From Bombyx mori (taxonomy: Eukaryota > Arthropoda > Insecta > Lepidoptera > Bombycidae), in NCBI RefSeq assembly GCF_030269925.1, contig NC_085107.1:7874001-7938000 (forward strand): a DNA stretch of 64,000 nt. Reading direction: 5' to 3'. Within the stretch, counting starts at the first letter, position 1. Each line of letters begins with the position of its first letter. A program made the translations under genes and the position numbers. Below, piece after piece: positions 53,811 through 64,000 of the stretch. Under the pieces are notes generated by a model. That model was not told where the DNA came from and made no database searches. It saw nothing but the letters and a program-made list of their open reading frames with translations.

Positions 53811-56555
53811 ATATTTTATAACCCGGACGAGGTTCGATCATTATGTTCAAAGCTGCCGATGAAAAATCTTGACGCTGTCGTGACAGTTTGAAGACGCAAT
53901 CATTTGCCAATAACAAACGACATACTAAATTAATGATTTTAATATGAAATTCATGATACAGTAATGGTTGTGAAGATTTTCAAATATTTCTACCCTACAT
54001 TACCGGATATTTCAGATTAGTAATGTTTTGGAGCCACACCACTGACACCTTGAGCCATAGGTTTATTTCATGTATAACATATTAGAATATCCCCTTTAGT
54101 TACGTAACTGAATTTTTTTTCATGAAATTATGCAAAAAAATTATTGTGTCTATATTTCTTTTAATTTGTAACACTGAAAATCGTCTATAGCTACCAAACA
54201 AAAAAGAAAGTTAGTTGATAAACGGACTAGAAAAAAGGTAATGGATTGTATTTGTCTTTGTCTGTTTAAATATAGATAATTATTTTTGTAAACATCTCGA
54301 CCACCATTACTAGAAAAATGATTTAATACCTTTTTTTCTTTAGCTTCTTGATACCGAAAATAAAAGTGCCTTCATCTTACATCTCACGTGAGACGACAAA
54401 ATTCGTTTACGTAAGCAAAATATGCTAATCAGCGCTCTTTCCACACATGCACATCGCTAATACCGGCGCATAGGTAAGCTCAGCACAGCTTAAAGTGAAA
54501 GTAGGGCTGCCAGAAGTCATACCAACTTTACGTACAACATCAGAATCTATGCCAAAAACTCGGCTATACGTTAATTAGGTCATTTAAATTTAACATTACA
54601 ATGAGACTGAACAAAATGTTTGTTTATATTATGTTTTAATGTTCACTAGTCTCCCAATTCGAATGAAGTAAAGTATTGATTGAAGATTGAAGTAAAAAAT
54701 ACAAAACCTAATTTTTTTTTAAATTGGGAGAACGCGAAAAAAAACTAGAATTTATTAATCCTCAATGTTATGCATAGATAAGTGTTGTTTTCCGATGAAG
54801 TCTTTCTAAATTAATTCATAAATAGATTATACGTCTACAAGTATCTGAAGTTGCACAATGCAGCGTTCAATGTTCCAGTCAATCTCGAACCGCACATCAA
54901 CTATTTATCACGTAGGTACTTCAGACCGAAAACCGATAGCGTGTACGTTCGAATTTACTGAATGCATCTCGACAAGATTAGTTTGCGACTCACACTTCAT
55001 CCGCACTCACAACTAACTTCTTTAACAAGTTGAGTTTCGATTTTACTTCACGATTTACGTAAGCCTGATCTTGAAAGAGAACATTTCCGTAGCAATAAAT
55101 TTTCTGTATCACAATAAGTTTATTTAACGTCTATTGACAGATGCTTTATCAAAACTTTGTAGAGATTATAAAACGTTGAAATTTGCAACGAAAACTTTTT
55201 ACCGTAAACAACGTTGCTCCTGCTGTTTTATTTAAAAATATAAATCGCGTTGCAAGGTAAACTTACCTTGACTTGTGAAAACAACATGGCGATTTAATAA
55301 AATTGGACCCTTCAGTTTCGCGCGTCGCCCCTTGCTGAAAACAAAAACAGAATTATTTTCAGGTTCGACATACAAAATGAGGTTATCATCCGGGGCTATA
55401 ATTAAAAAAACCGACAGCCCTGTATTAAGTAGGGCACCCAACTCAATAGCGCTCGTGGAGGAATACGGGTGCTAGAGGCTTGCAAACAAGCCTTCTACTA
55501 AGAGAGATTACGACGTCCGTGCGAACCTCTACACTCGCGAGCTCCTTACGAACGTAGTGCTACATCAACTCGTGAATTTATAAAGTTTAGTTTGCTATTG
55601 TGTGCTGATGACTCACTCCGTTGAGGAGTGCCTCGCTGCTAATGTAAGGCACTCGTCTTCAAAAATACTTCGTCAAGGTACGATCTAGAAAGTAACGTGT
55701 GAAATAAAATAAAGACCAAAGGAAGTGAAGGAATCACTTCAAATTCTTATTTGCAAAGCATCTGAAATGCTAATTAGTGTTTTAAAACTTTTTCAATATT
55801 CTGAACATTAATGACGTCTTGTTTTTATTTATAAAAATCAAGAAATGAAGACGACTAAAAATATTATTGGAAATTGAATACCGAGTATTGAGTAAATTGG
55901 TCATTTCGATAAAGAGAAATGAACTCGTTTCGTTCGTAATAAGTTTGAACTTAAGATTTGCAATATAGACTATATCAACTCGAATAAGAAAAGGAAATCA
56001 AAAGCAGCTAGGCCAAAGAGTGAAGACAAAGATATGGTCTCAATTTGATATGTATCATTCGTGATTGATCCGTATCGCTAAAAGGTTCTTGCGAGGTCGC
56101 AAACGAACGGATCCTGTGAAAACGAGGGGTTAAGAACCACTCCTACTCTTTTCAAACCATAATAGAAGTGTGTCAAAAGTTTACATCGCTCGGGAAATAC
56201 CGTAGTCCAGAACGTTCCTATCACTACTATCCACGAACTAGACCCAAACATAATCCTATAAGACGTGTTTTCATGTAAATGATTCAGTATTATTGCTGTT
56301 TGTGGAGTGTACTCAATAATATATAGGTGGAAGTTTGTATTAAAAGAAAAGACACGCGGTATTTTTAAAGAAAAATATCTAAGACGTATAAATTGAATGC
56401 CCCACTTCACTACCTAGTTGAGTGCGGCAGTGCAGGTAAGCGAATATAAGCCGTTCGTGGCCACTTCAGGAAGTTAACTCGAAATTGCTGTATTCCCACC
56501 ACTAAAATATAGTACGATTATGTATATAGTAATAACTTCTATTATACACGTTTTA
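53811..56555. other. non-coding stretch, one candidate minus-strand exon
   Basis: Mostly AT-rich. On the minus strand, 55334-55267 is bounded by a pyrimidine tract ending 'ttttgttttcag' and by a donor CAAG|GTAAGT, with two open frames, but the encoded residues match nothing I know. A 110-codon minus-strand frame at 56078-56410 has no recognisable domain. No known repeat recognised. Confidence 0.4.
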
Positions 56556-56856
56556 TCTATACATATAAATAAAATTGGAGTGTATGTTTGTAATATTGAA
56601 ATAACCGCTTTTTACTACATGCATCTGAATATATATACGGCACATACACCAAAATAACATTGTTTACAATTTTTGTCTGTCTGTCCGTTTGTTCCTGCTA
56701 ATCTCTAGAATGGCTGGACCTATTTTGATGAGACTTTCACTCATAAATAGCTGATGATATATGAAGTAACTTAGGCTACTTTTTTTAGACTAGCTTCACC
56801 CCACTGCGTCACCGCGGTACGATGATAAACGCGACTAACATCGCGGGACTCAGCTA
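56556..56856 (+). mobile_element. Helitron-like element, tandem copy 1
   Basis: Starts A|TCTATACATATAAATAAAAT and is colinear with the next copy for about 270 bp ('gtaatattgaaataaccgct', 'ctaatctctagaatggctgg', 'agactagcttcacccc'). Its end differs: a CGCGA/TCGCG hairpin, then 'ggactcagcta', running straight into the start of copy 2. The final G of the expected CTAG is missing. Confidence 0.7.
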
Positions 56857-57188
56857 TCTATACATCTAAATAAAATTAGAGTGTCTGTTTGTAATATTGA
56901 AATAACCGCTTTTTGCTAATGCATATGAATATATATACGGTACATACACCAAAATATATTTTTTTTACAATTTTTGTCAGTCTGTCTGTTTGTTCCAGCA
57001 AATCTCTGGAACGGCTAGACCGATTTTGACGAGACTTTCACTGATAGGTAGCTGATAATATAAAGGGTAACTTAGGCTACTTTTTTTAGACTAGCTTCAC
57101 CCCACGGTGTCATCCGCGGTACTATAATAACGGCGGGTAAATAAATAAAATTTAATGTTTCCAAAGCGAAGCGAGGACGGGTCGCTAG
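56857..57188 (+). mobile_element. Helitron-like element, tandem copy 2
   Basis: Starts A|TCTATACATCTAAATAAAAT and ends GACGGGTCGCTAG|T at 57188, the standard Helitron terminus with A/T flanks. AGCGA near the end pairs with TCGCT. It lies head-to-tail directly against copy 1 with no spacer. No coding capacity. Confidence 0.78.
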
Positions 57189-57269
57189 TATACTATAAAA
57201 TCGTATTAAGAGTTCTTGTACAATGTTTATGGGATATGTATACTACTATAATATACAAAGTAAGGAACT

Positions 57270-57405
57270 TTTTATTGCTCTATCTGGGCAGACGAGTTAA
57301 CTGCGAGTTTACTGCTTACCTGGTGTCAAGCGATTAATCCGTTCCGACCTGACCAACGACATTACAATGTAAAAACATTTACTCGCCACAAGACATACAA
57401 CAAAG
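57270..57405 (-). mobile_element. Bm1 SINE relic
   Basis: 'tttttattgctctatctggg', 'cagacgagttaactgcgagt' and 'acctggtgtcaagcgatta' match the 3' end of Bm1 on the minus strand; the rest is decayed. Confidence 0.55.
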
Positions 57406-57574
57406 ACTGTCGTTTCTAATAACTCATCGTAGAATTACGAAAAAATGAAGACAGCATTTATCATTTCATTACTGAGAAATCGAATAACGTAGAGAAATAA
57501 AGAAAGTATTGTCAAAGTACTACCGACAAGTAAATGAGAATACTCACGTCATTTGCATAATGACCGAACAAAGT

Positions 57575-57700
57575 TTTTAATACCTCAGAAAGCAGACGAT
57601 CGTGCAGTCCACCTGATGGAAAGTGGTTATTGCTGCTCATGGACATCGACAACGTTAGAAGCACCTCGTAGGTTGACGCCCGTCTGAAAATTGCAAACTG
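57575..57700. repeat. suspected dispersed lepidopteran repeat fragment
   Basis: 'cagtccacctgatggaaagt', 'ggttattgctgctcatggac' and 'atcgacaacgttagaagcac' follow a repeat that I recall as common in moth DNA ('cacctgatggtaagtggtcacc ... catggacatc'). No second copy lies in this window and no ends are visible. Confidence 0.4.
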
Positions 57701-57789
57701 GCATTTGTTCGTCATTTCCTCTCAGAAAATATCACTGATAACGCAGCGCATAATAATAACTGGGAACAAATCAGCCAAAAATAAATAAA

Positions 57790-57975
57790 TCCCCAAATTA
57801 GGATTCCCTGTGTTATGGGTACCAGAGACTAACATATGTATATTATATACATTTAAATAAATACATGTGTATATAGATAATAATCACCCGGGAAAACGGC
57901 AAACAAACCTGTCCATCACATGAATATTAGCCTGATGTGGGAATCGAAACCGTTACCAATGGTAGATGATCCAGG
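57790..57975 (-). mobile_element. candidate SINE relic with B-box-like motif
   Basis: On the minus strand, GGTTTCGATTCCCACATCAG (57951-57932) resembles a pol III B box in a tRNA-like head. Downstream phrases ('ggtttgtttgccgttttccc', 'gtacccataacacaggg') resemble a SINE family of other moths. Too decayed for a firm call. Confidence 0.35.
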
Positions 57976-58275
57976 GTTCGAGTGGTACTTGGGTGCATTG
58001 TAAATCCTCCCCAATTGATACCATCATTGTTCCTATTTCTTCGGCGAAACATTCAATCTTTTCAGTTTCATAGGTGGAACATACTAAACAATAGATTAGA
58101 TCTCACCTCTCAAGGCTTAGGAAGAAGATTCCTATGCAACTTCCAAATAGTTACTTATAAATTCACGGAATGTTTTAAAAAATAACACATTCATACTAGA
58201 ACATCGAAGCAAATAAATAGTTTCACAGCTTAGCATGCTCATTCTAGTACTACAAACACGTGAAATTAAAATCAA

Positions 58276-58694
58276 CTAGAGATCCCGCAGTAGTCGAAAT
58301 TCGACTACAATTAATTGGAACTGTAAGTTTGTACGCCATTATGATTGTATTTTATACTTCTATAATCACACATTTCGCCAAGACTACACTATAAAAAATA
58401 TTAACAAAGACAAACAATATTTAATCTATTCTCAATTTGACAACAGACGTCAAGAACAAAAGTTTGACAATAAATAGTATGCATGCGTGTGTGCATCAAA
58501 TACATGGTATGTAGTGTGTGTAATGTTTTCTTTTTTGATTTAATGTATCTTTTATGCATTATTTTAAAAAAATATTTGCATTGTGCACTTCTTCTCTATA
58601 TTCTCTATAAGTGTGGAAAATTTCATACTCCTCCGTTCGCACAATTTTCGTAAAAAGAGATACAAAGTTTTTGCTTCACGTATTAATATATAGA
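58276..58694 (-). mobile_element. non-autonomous Helitron, family copy 2 (419 bp)
   Basis: Colinear with 31861-32277. The minus strand starts A|TCTATATATTAATACGTG and ends in CTCTAG|T. The terminal hairpin (TAGTCGAA/TTCGACTA) is perfectly conserved. One change near the end gives 'gggatctctag' where copy 1 has 'gggacctctag'. Confidence 0.87.
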
Positions 58695-58716
58695 TACACA
58701 TTTCAAAACCACCTGT

Positions 58717-58955
58717 GACAGAGACGAAGTACGCGTTTGAGATGGTATGGACATCTGCTGAGACAAAATGACAATGAGTTTGTTAAGAGAGTTTTAACTA
58801 TGAATGTGAAAGGCTTTAGAGGAAGAGGTAGACAAAACAAAAATGGATGGATTGCGTGAAAGGTGAAATACGTAAGAGGGGAGTGAGCGAAGAAATGTTA
58901 TATGATAGAGGAGTATGGAAGACACATTTGAAAACCATTTGACATTACTTTTATA
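58717..58955 (+). pseudogene. LINE reverse transcriptase C-terminal fragment, frameshifted
   Basis: The + frame gives 'LRWYGHLLRQNDNEFVKRVL' and 'GFRGRGRQ'. A one-base shift then continues as 'KWMDCVKGEIRKRGVSEEML' and 'YDRGVWK'. This is the standard order of the C-terminal region of insect endonuclease/reverse transcriptases ('RWYGH..R', 'GRGR.', 'W.DCVK.D.R.RGV', 'DR..W'). It has lost its RT core and carries a frameshift, so it is dead. It lies between two Helitrons. Confidence 0.78.
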
Positions 58956-58960
58956 CCCTA

Positions 58961-59203
58961 CTAGCTGTACCCGTCCGCTTCGCTGGGCATTTAAAATTAA
59001 CATTATTATTTCTCACCCCCACAAAGATTCTCATAATTAACGCAACTGGTGTAGGGAGTCCCACACTCATATAAATATTAGCTTATCCATTAAGTAAATG
59101 TATTTTCTACATGGATACCAAGTTTCAAGTCAATCGGATGCATGGTTCATTAGTTATATTAGTTATCCGTAAAAACCACTGTAGATTTATATATTAGTGT
59201 AGA
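58961..59203 (-). mobile_element. Helitron-like non-autonomous element, 243 bp
   Basis: The minus strand starts A|TCTACACTAATATATAAATC and ends CCCAGCGAAGCGGACGGGTACAGCTAG|T in sense, with the terminal CTAG at 58964-58961 and A/T flanks. There are no inverted termini and no target duplication. It is a different family from the copy ending at 58694. Confidence 0.75.
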
Positions 59204-59754
59204 TTAGCCACGGACGCCCTTGAAAGACAAAATATCTTAATAATCTTCACCTTTAATACATAAAGTCCTGGCGAAATAAACACGCAGCGTACATCGTATC
59301 ATAATATTACACGTGTCACTGCCACGTGTGCGCACTATTGAGTACCTCTCTGGAGGAAATTCATATCATACATCTTTTAGGGAGGAACATAAAGAAAATC
59401 ATAAAAAGTTTACATTACAAACAATAACACAAGAAAACGATATTTTTGCCGTTTACATCGACGGGTAGTCAAATATTTACTGAGCTACCGTACACAGGTA
59501 TTTCTAACTTGTTTGTAATGAGAAAAGTTTGCAGGAAATATGGAATGTTAGAATACTTGAAATAATATAAAAGCTTTTCCTTCGCTGAATCCTGTTATCT
59601 CGATTGGAATTTGTTTGAGATGCTCACAATGACACGACTCAAATACTGAGGTTGTGCACTTGCACCTGCAGAACGTATGTAATTTTTTTTTTGGGAAATT
59701 AAAATACAGGATCGTGATTATTTTGACTTTCTGTAGAGTAATTACAATACCATT
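59204..59754. other. non-coding stretch, nothing recognised
   Basis: No exon or repeat recognised; T-run at 59683-59692. Confidence 0.45.
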
Positions 59755-59857
59755 GAAACTTTACCGGTTACTCAAGTCGAGTGGATGTATTCATGTTGTA
59801 ATGAGTCCCGGGCATCACTAGGTAGGTTACCAACTCATCTAGAGCAATAAATAAAAA
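59755..59857 (+). mobile_element. Bm1 SINE relic (3' end)
   Basis: 'gtggatgtattcatgttgta' and 'aactcatctagagcaataaa' recall the Bm1 3' end ('gtggcgcatttacgttgta ... ccatctaagcaataaa'), strongly decayed. Confidence 0.4.
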
Positions 59858-60217
59858 CTTCACAACTCTAGTTAGCACGAAGACTAGATACAGATTTCAT
59901 CAGCAATTTATTAAAGTGAGCAAATAAATAATTTAATCAAAAAGAGCCCTAAAGCTAAACGATTTGAAGTAAATTGCATCTTATATCGCTGATTTACTTA
60001 ATTTTCTTACAAAAATTACTTTGAATTGCAAAAATAGCTATGAATAATGTTTCTAAGAATAAAGTGTAATTTACTTTTACTGAAAACAACAATAAACCGA
60101 GAAATTGATGTTGTTTTGTAAGATAAAGACCTAAACGACTCACAGCAAGGAGCTCTCGACAAAACCTACCATAAGGTTGAGAAGCAGTAACTAAGAAGTA
60201 GATTAAGTAATTAGTAA

Positions 60218-60391
60218 GTAGTAATGCGTTTCGGTTTGAAGGGTGGGGCAGCCGTTGTAACTATACTGAGACCTTAGAACTTATATCTCAAGGTGTGTAG
60301 CGCATTTATGTTGTAGATGTCTATGGGTTCCAGTAACCACTTAACGCCAGGTGGGCTGTGAGCTCGTCCACAGAAATAGGAAAAAAAAAAA
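60218..60391 (+). mobile_element. Bm1 SINE, 5'-truncated
   Basis: Well matched from 'gtaatgcgtttcggtttgaa' to 'aggtgggctgtgagctcgtcca', then an altered end 'cagaaatagg' plus poly(A), lacking the usual 'cccatctaagcaataaaa'. Just upstream, 'gagaagcagtaa' (60179-60190) is the preceding Bm1 piece, split off by about 30 bp of AT-rich insert. Confidence 0.85.
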
Positions 60392-61590
60392 GATTACTTG
60401 ATATAATAGCACCTGAATAACTGTAAGTTGTAAAGACTGTTATAATTATTTATGCCCGCAAATTACAAACTTCCATCGGGCCCTACCATCAGACCAATTG
60501 GGGGACACGTATACAATTTCTTTAAGTACTGAATTTTAAATTCCACATCCGTGAAGGATTTATCTCTAAGGCTCATGAGCGCCTTGAGTTGCCGACAAGT
60601 TTAAACTAACATTCGGCGTATTAACTTCACTGAACACGGGCCTACAAAAAGGAAATTGTTATGAACTTTTCTCGTACGTACCGGCTAGTTTAGAATGAGT
60701 GAAGTATCTGCGAGGGTGTGTTGTTGGCCAAACGTGATCGGCATATGCGTCCCTGAGGGCATAACCAGCGATATTTGCTCTTTTTTTTATTACCCCATCC
60801 ATATTTCAACACGAACGCCCCACACAATATTTGGGAGTACTGCGAGCGCTAATGCGTGCGTGGCGGGAAAATGATATCATCCTTCTATTCAATATCAACA
60901 ATAAGATAGAAGTCACAATGGAATTGCTTACTTTTGTAGGAACGCTTTAAAATTCAGGTTGAGATCCATATATTAAAGGAAGAGTTTTTTAATTATTTAA
61001 TTAATATTTTGAGCTAAGAGCCTTTTAAATCTTGGGGTAGTTTAAGAAATTAACAGACAACAAAATATGTACCTATAACTTATATTGCGGCTTATGACGT
61101 CACCGAAAGAAATGGCTACCTTCATACTGCGTAGGCTCCATGTCTATCCTACTTTCACAAAAAATGTGTAACATTTCATTCTATCCGGTACATTAAAGCC
61201 ATCAGAATATAGTAATACATTTTATTGTTAAGTGCGGTTACAGAGACCTTAAAATTGGTATGCATTAAATAAGATCTCAAATAAATCACTAAGCTAATAA
61301 CAGTTTATTGTCCTGTGCCTTCCCGTACGCCGGCGTAATATTACATTTAGTAGCCTCATTAGTATGCAGTGTGCTCTCGTTACCACTAATCCGAAACAAT
61401 AGTATTATTTTCTACATTTATCACGAGCCTCAGGCATAAATAAAACTATTTTCACGGTTAAATCTTTATCTGAAACCTAGTGTCCTCTTAACGTCAAGAA
61501 GAAAGCCTAAGTTAAGCAAACCGTCATACCTCACTGTTCTGTATGTGTGTGAAGAAACGTTTATGTCAGTTATTGTTATTGTTATGAAAA
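60392..61590. other. non-coding stretch, nothing recognised
   Basis: No receptor exon, repeat or RNA gene recognised. Confidence 0.4.
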
Positions 61591-62013
61591 CTAGAGGTCC
61601 CACAGTAGTCGAAATTCGACTATAACTAATTGGAATTGTAAGTTTGTACACTATTATGATTGTATTTTATACTTCTATAAACACAAATTTCGCCAAGATT
61701 ACACTATAAAAAATATTAACAAAGACAAACAATATTTAATCTATTCTCAATTTGACAACGGACGTCAAGAACAAAAGTATGACAATAAATAGTATGCATA
61801 CATGCGTGTGTGCGTCAAATACATGGTATGTAGTGTGGGTAATGTTGTCTTCATTGATTTAATCTATCTTTTATGCATTATTTTAAAAAAATATTAGCAT
61901 TGTGCACTTCTTCTGTATATTCCCTATAAGTGTGGAAAATTTCATACTCCTCCGTCCGCGCAATTTTCGTAAAAAGGGATACAAAGTTTTTGCTTCACGT
62001 ATTAATATATAGA
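61591..62013 (-). mobile_element. non-autonomous Helitron, family copy 3 (423 bp)
   Basis: Colinear with 31861-32277 and 58276-58694: minus-strand start A|TCTATATATTAATACGTG, end GGGACCTCTAG|T. The perfect TAGTCGAA/TTCGACTA hairpin is retained. A small insertion 'catacatg' in the 'agtatgcatacatgcgtgt' part distinguishes it. Confidence 0.87.
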
Positions 62014-63164
62014 TGAGATGGCATAATATGGCATGATAACATAATATTACACACACGCCTATGAATACCACTGAAAACTGTAAAGTATTCGTAATTAACA
62101 CAAAATTAAATTTTAAAATGTAACGATAGCGGTAATGATGAAGATTCATTTTTATAATCCAAAAATGTATCGCAGCCACGCTTCCCTGTAAAATGAATCT
62201 AAATACATATACACAGAAGAGTCACATTACCCTTTTGCACAGACAGCCGAACGAAAACATTGGTTACTTCGTTGGTATGGAATGGTTGACGATTCTGACT
62301 AGCATACCACGAATCTGGATTCCGTTGTTCCCGTTCAGAAGATATTTTTATTTCTGTATCTCGTTAAACCTTTCTACAGATTATTGAGAACTGCTTGCTT
62401 TTTAGTGCTTATAGTGCTTGTTTATTATCAAATTAGACAATCTTTTTGAGGTGAAACATCTATAACTGCAAGTAAAACGGATTTCTGGCGTGGCGACGCA
62501 TGCCGTGGCGGCGCGTCGCCATGCGCAATTGACTGTGCGATTCTCTCTCACTCGATCCGGCGTTAAGCCATCTCTCTCGCTACACTGAGCTCGGATACCT
62601 ATAGTGTATATTCCGTAGTGTATACAGTGTTGTTTACTACAGTACACATAACCTGTGTTTTACTTGAAATCAAATTATTTTTTCGTAATATTTTATTTTA
62701 TCACTATGACATATTTAATTCCTATCACAATCTGTTCTTTTCTGCATATTACTTTTACAAAATAATGTCGATGTTTCACATCTGCCAGGAGTCCCGTGAC
62801 GGCTCAATATTTTTTTTTTTTCATAATACAAGAGAACACAAATAAAAATGCTATTCTTTAATTTACCGGATACAAAACATGAAAATAAAAACATATTATG
62901 ATCGATGCGTTAAATAAGTGCGTATATTTCGTATATTATAATTCAGCATCAAATAACAAGCTGTAGACGTGTTTTGTTGTATTCGGAACGTTTCAACATT
63001 TCCGTTTTCATGCCATAAATTAAGGGGGAAATCACTCCTAATTACAGTACTATGAATGTTCGCGGTCATTACAACTTACACATTTTCGTGGCGGAGATAA
63101 ACTGCTAACGTTTAAATTTTAATTAATCTTTTTCTTCCCTCAGTTTTATTTTATGCAATTAAGG
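62014..63164. other. non-coding stretch with a GC-rich hairpin
   Basis: Within a GC-rich patch (62480-62600), GGCGACGC (62492-62499) and GCGTCGCC (62513-62520) are exact reverse complements with a 13-nt loop. The remainder is AT-rich without a recognised feature. Confidence 0.45.
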
Positions 63165-63245
63165 TAGTCTAATGGCCTACCTGGTGATGTCTTATCGTTT
63201 CGCGGCAGAAATAGGAGAATAATGCCTACTTACAACATGCCTTAA
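63165..63245 (-). mobile_element. Bm1 SINE relic (fragment)
   Basis: 'gcctacctggtgatgtctta' and 'tttcgcggcagaaatagg' match Bm1 on the minus strand, with most of the centre deleted. Confidence 0.45.
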
Positions 63246-63604
63246 TAGCTGTACTTAAAGGGTGACGCAATGAGTTGAAACATTATGCGTGCAGCCAGAA
63301 TGAGCTTTTTCGACCTAAAGCAGAAATGAAGCCGAACATATGAGTAGATGCCTTCGCAACCTTCCAACTACAGCCATAGTTAACAGCCAAAACTGCTCTT
63401 GCCAAAATAACAATCCCAAGTCAATCCCAAAAAATAGGAATACAAGTAGGAGGACACGACAGGTCCTTTAGTTGAACCATAAATTCACACCAGCTTGCAT
63501 GTGCAATCGCACTTTCCGATACTGGAGTCTCTTCCGGTGGGGTGATGAAAGATATATAAAAAAAAAATCGCCGCATTAACCAAAGAAGGCGGGAGCATTA
63601 GAAG

Positions 63605-63642
63605 AATTACGTAATGAATTAAGCGTACGCTTAAGCGTAATT
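63605..63642. repeat. nested palindrome
   Basis: TTAAGCGTACGCTTAA (63619-63634) is a perfect 16-base palindrome. It is flanked by AATTACG (63605-63611) and its reverse complement CGTAATT (63636-63642). It lies just before the LINE 3' fragment at the window edge. Confidence 0.8.
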
Positions 63643-63659
63643 CGTAATTTATGCTCACT

Positions 63660-63957
63660 CTAACCGGCACCATCTAGGCGGGCTTCGGATAGCCTGCCGA
63701 CCGAGAGGGCTGGTGGTCGTAGCGCTGACGACCGCCGGTCCAGCGTCCCGAGGGGAAGGGTGATGGGAGAGATGTGCTCCCCACTAAACGCTTCACTTTC
63801 CCCCCTTTGCCTTTCCATGAGTTCTGTCTCATGCGAGGTTTGGACGTTGGTTGTTGCGCCACAGTAGGTTTTAGTCAGTTTGACTCTGACATGCCCCGTC
63901 CTCCATTCCCAGTGGAGGGCGGAAGTCCGGCGATTTCCTACTGACCAAAAAAAAAAG
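63660..63957 (+). mobile_element. LINE 3' end fragment, probably R1-clade-like
   Basis: A GC-rich block ends 'tttagtcagtttgactctga' ... 'ccattcccagtggagggcgg' ... 'ggcgatttcctactgacc' followed by poly(A) at 63948-63957. The '(t)tagtcagt..gactctgaca' motif plus a GC-rich 3' UTR is, from memory, typical of lepidopteran non-LTR elements of the R1 group. No coding motif remains, and the clade assignment is tentative. Confidence 0.5.
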
Positions 63958-64000
63958 GTGTAATTTATTCATTACCATCTATGACAGACTAACAAGCGGT

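Noticed and set aside
56078..56410. 110-codon minus-strand open frame
   Set aside because: No recognisable domain; its length can be reached by chance, and there is no supporting context.

Overview
The window looks like moth nuclear DNA, most likely from Bombyx (silkworm) or a close relative. It is AT-rich and non-coding almost throughout. It carries many copies of a tRNA-headed SINE that I recognise as Bm1, plus Helitron, RTE-type and Jockey-type element families typical of Lepidoptera. There are no bacterial operons, rRNA genes, intact tRNA genes or CRISPR arrays. Family names come from memory; no database search was possible.

Only one host-gene exon is convincing: 34326-34475 on the + strand. 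It has good splice sites and encodes part of the amino-terminal domain of an AMPA-type ionotropic glutamate receptor (insect GluRIA/GluRIB type). No other exon of this gene was recognised, so most of the window is probably intron or flank of a very long neuronal receptor gene. The intron after this exon would then exceed 29 kb.

Layout. 1-13 kb: AT-rich sequence, Bm1 SINEs, a three-copy 129-bp tandem repeat (7988-8371) and two Helitrons (9845-10263, 10638-10937). 13-26 kb: 3' ends of Jockey-family LINEs. One of these carries a hAT miniature transposon (16358-16638) with a textbook 8-bp target duplication. This part also holds several Bm1 copies, one inserted inside a tandem duplication. 23-31 kb: decayed reverse-transcriptase C-termini. 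31-36 kb: two Helitrons, the receptor exon, a two-copy dispersed repeat beside it, and LINE debris. 38-48 kb: two copies of a ~406-bp repeat with inverted ends, a TIR MITE holding an exact 60-bp duplication, and more SINEs. 48.6-53.8 kb: a complete, apparently intact Jockey-clade LINE on the minus strand, with 12-bp target duplications, both ORFs open and a 27-base poly(A) tail. 56-64 kb: tandem Helitrons, three more Helitrons, SINE relics and a LINE 3' end at the right edge.

The LINE at 48641-53798 is the functional highlight. Its first bases form an Inr, and a perfect DPE motif sits at the canonical +28 to +33 distance. ORF1 (nucleic-acid-binding Gag-like) and ORF2 (endonuclease/reverse transcriptase) lie in the same frame, separated only by a stop codon and one codon. 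Its 3' UTR hairpin is conserved, with one compensatory base-pair change, in a truncated relative elsewhere in the window.
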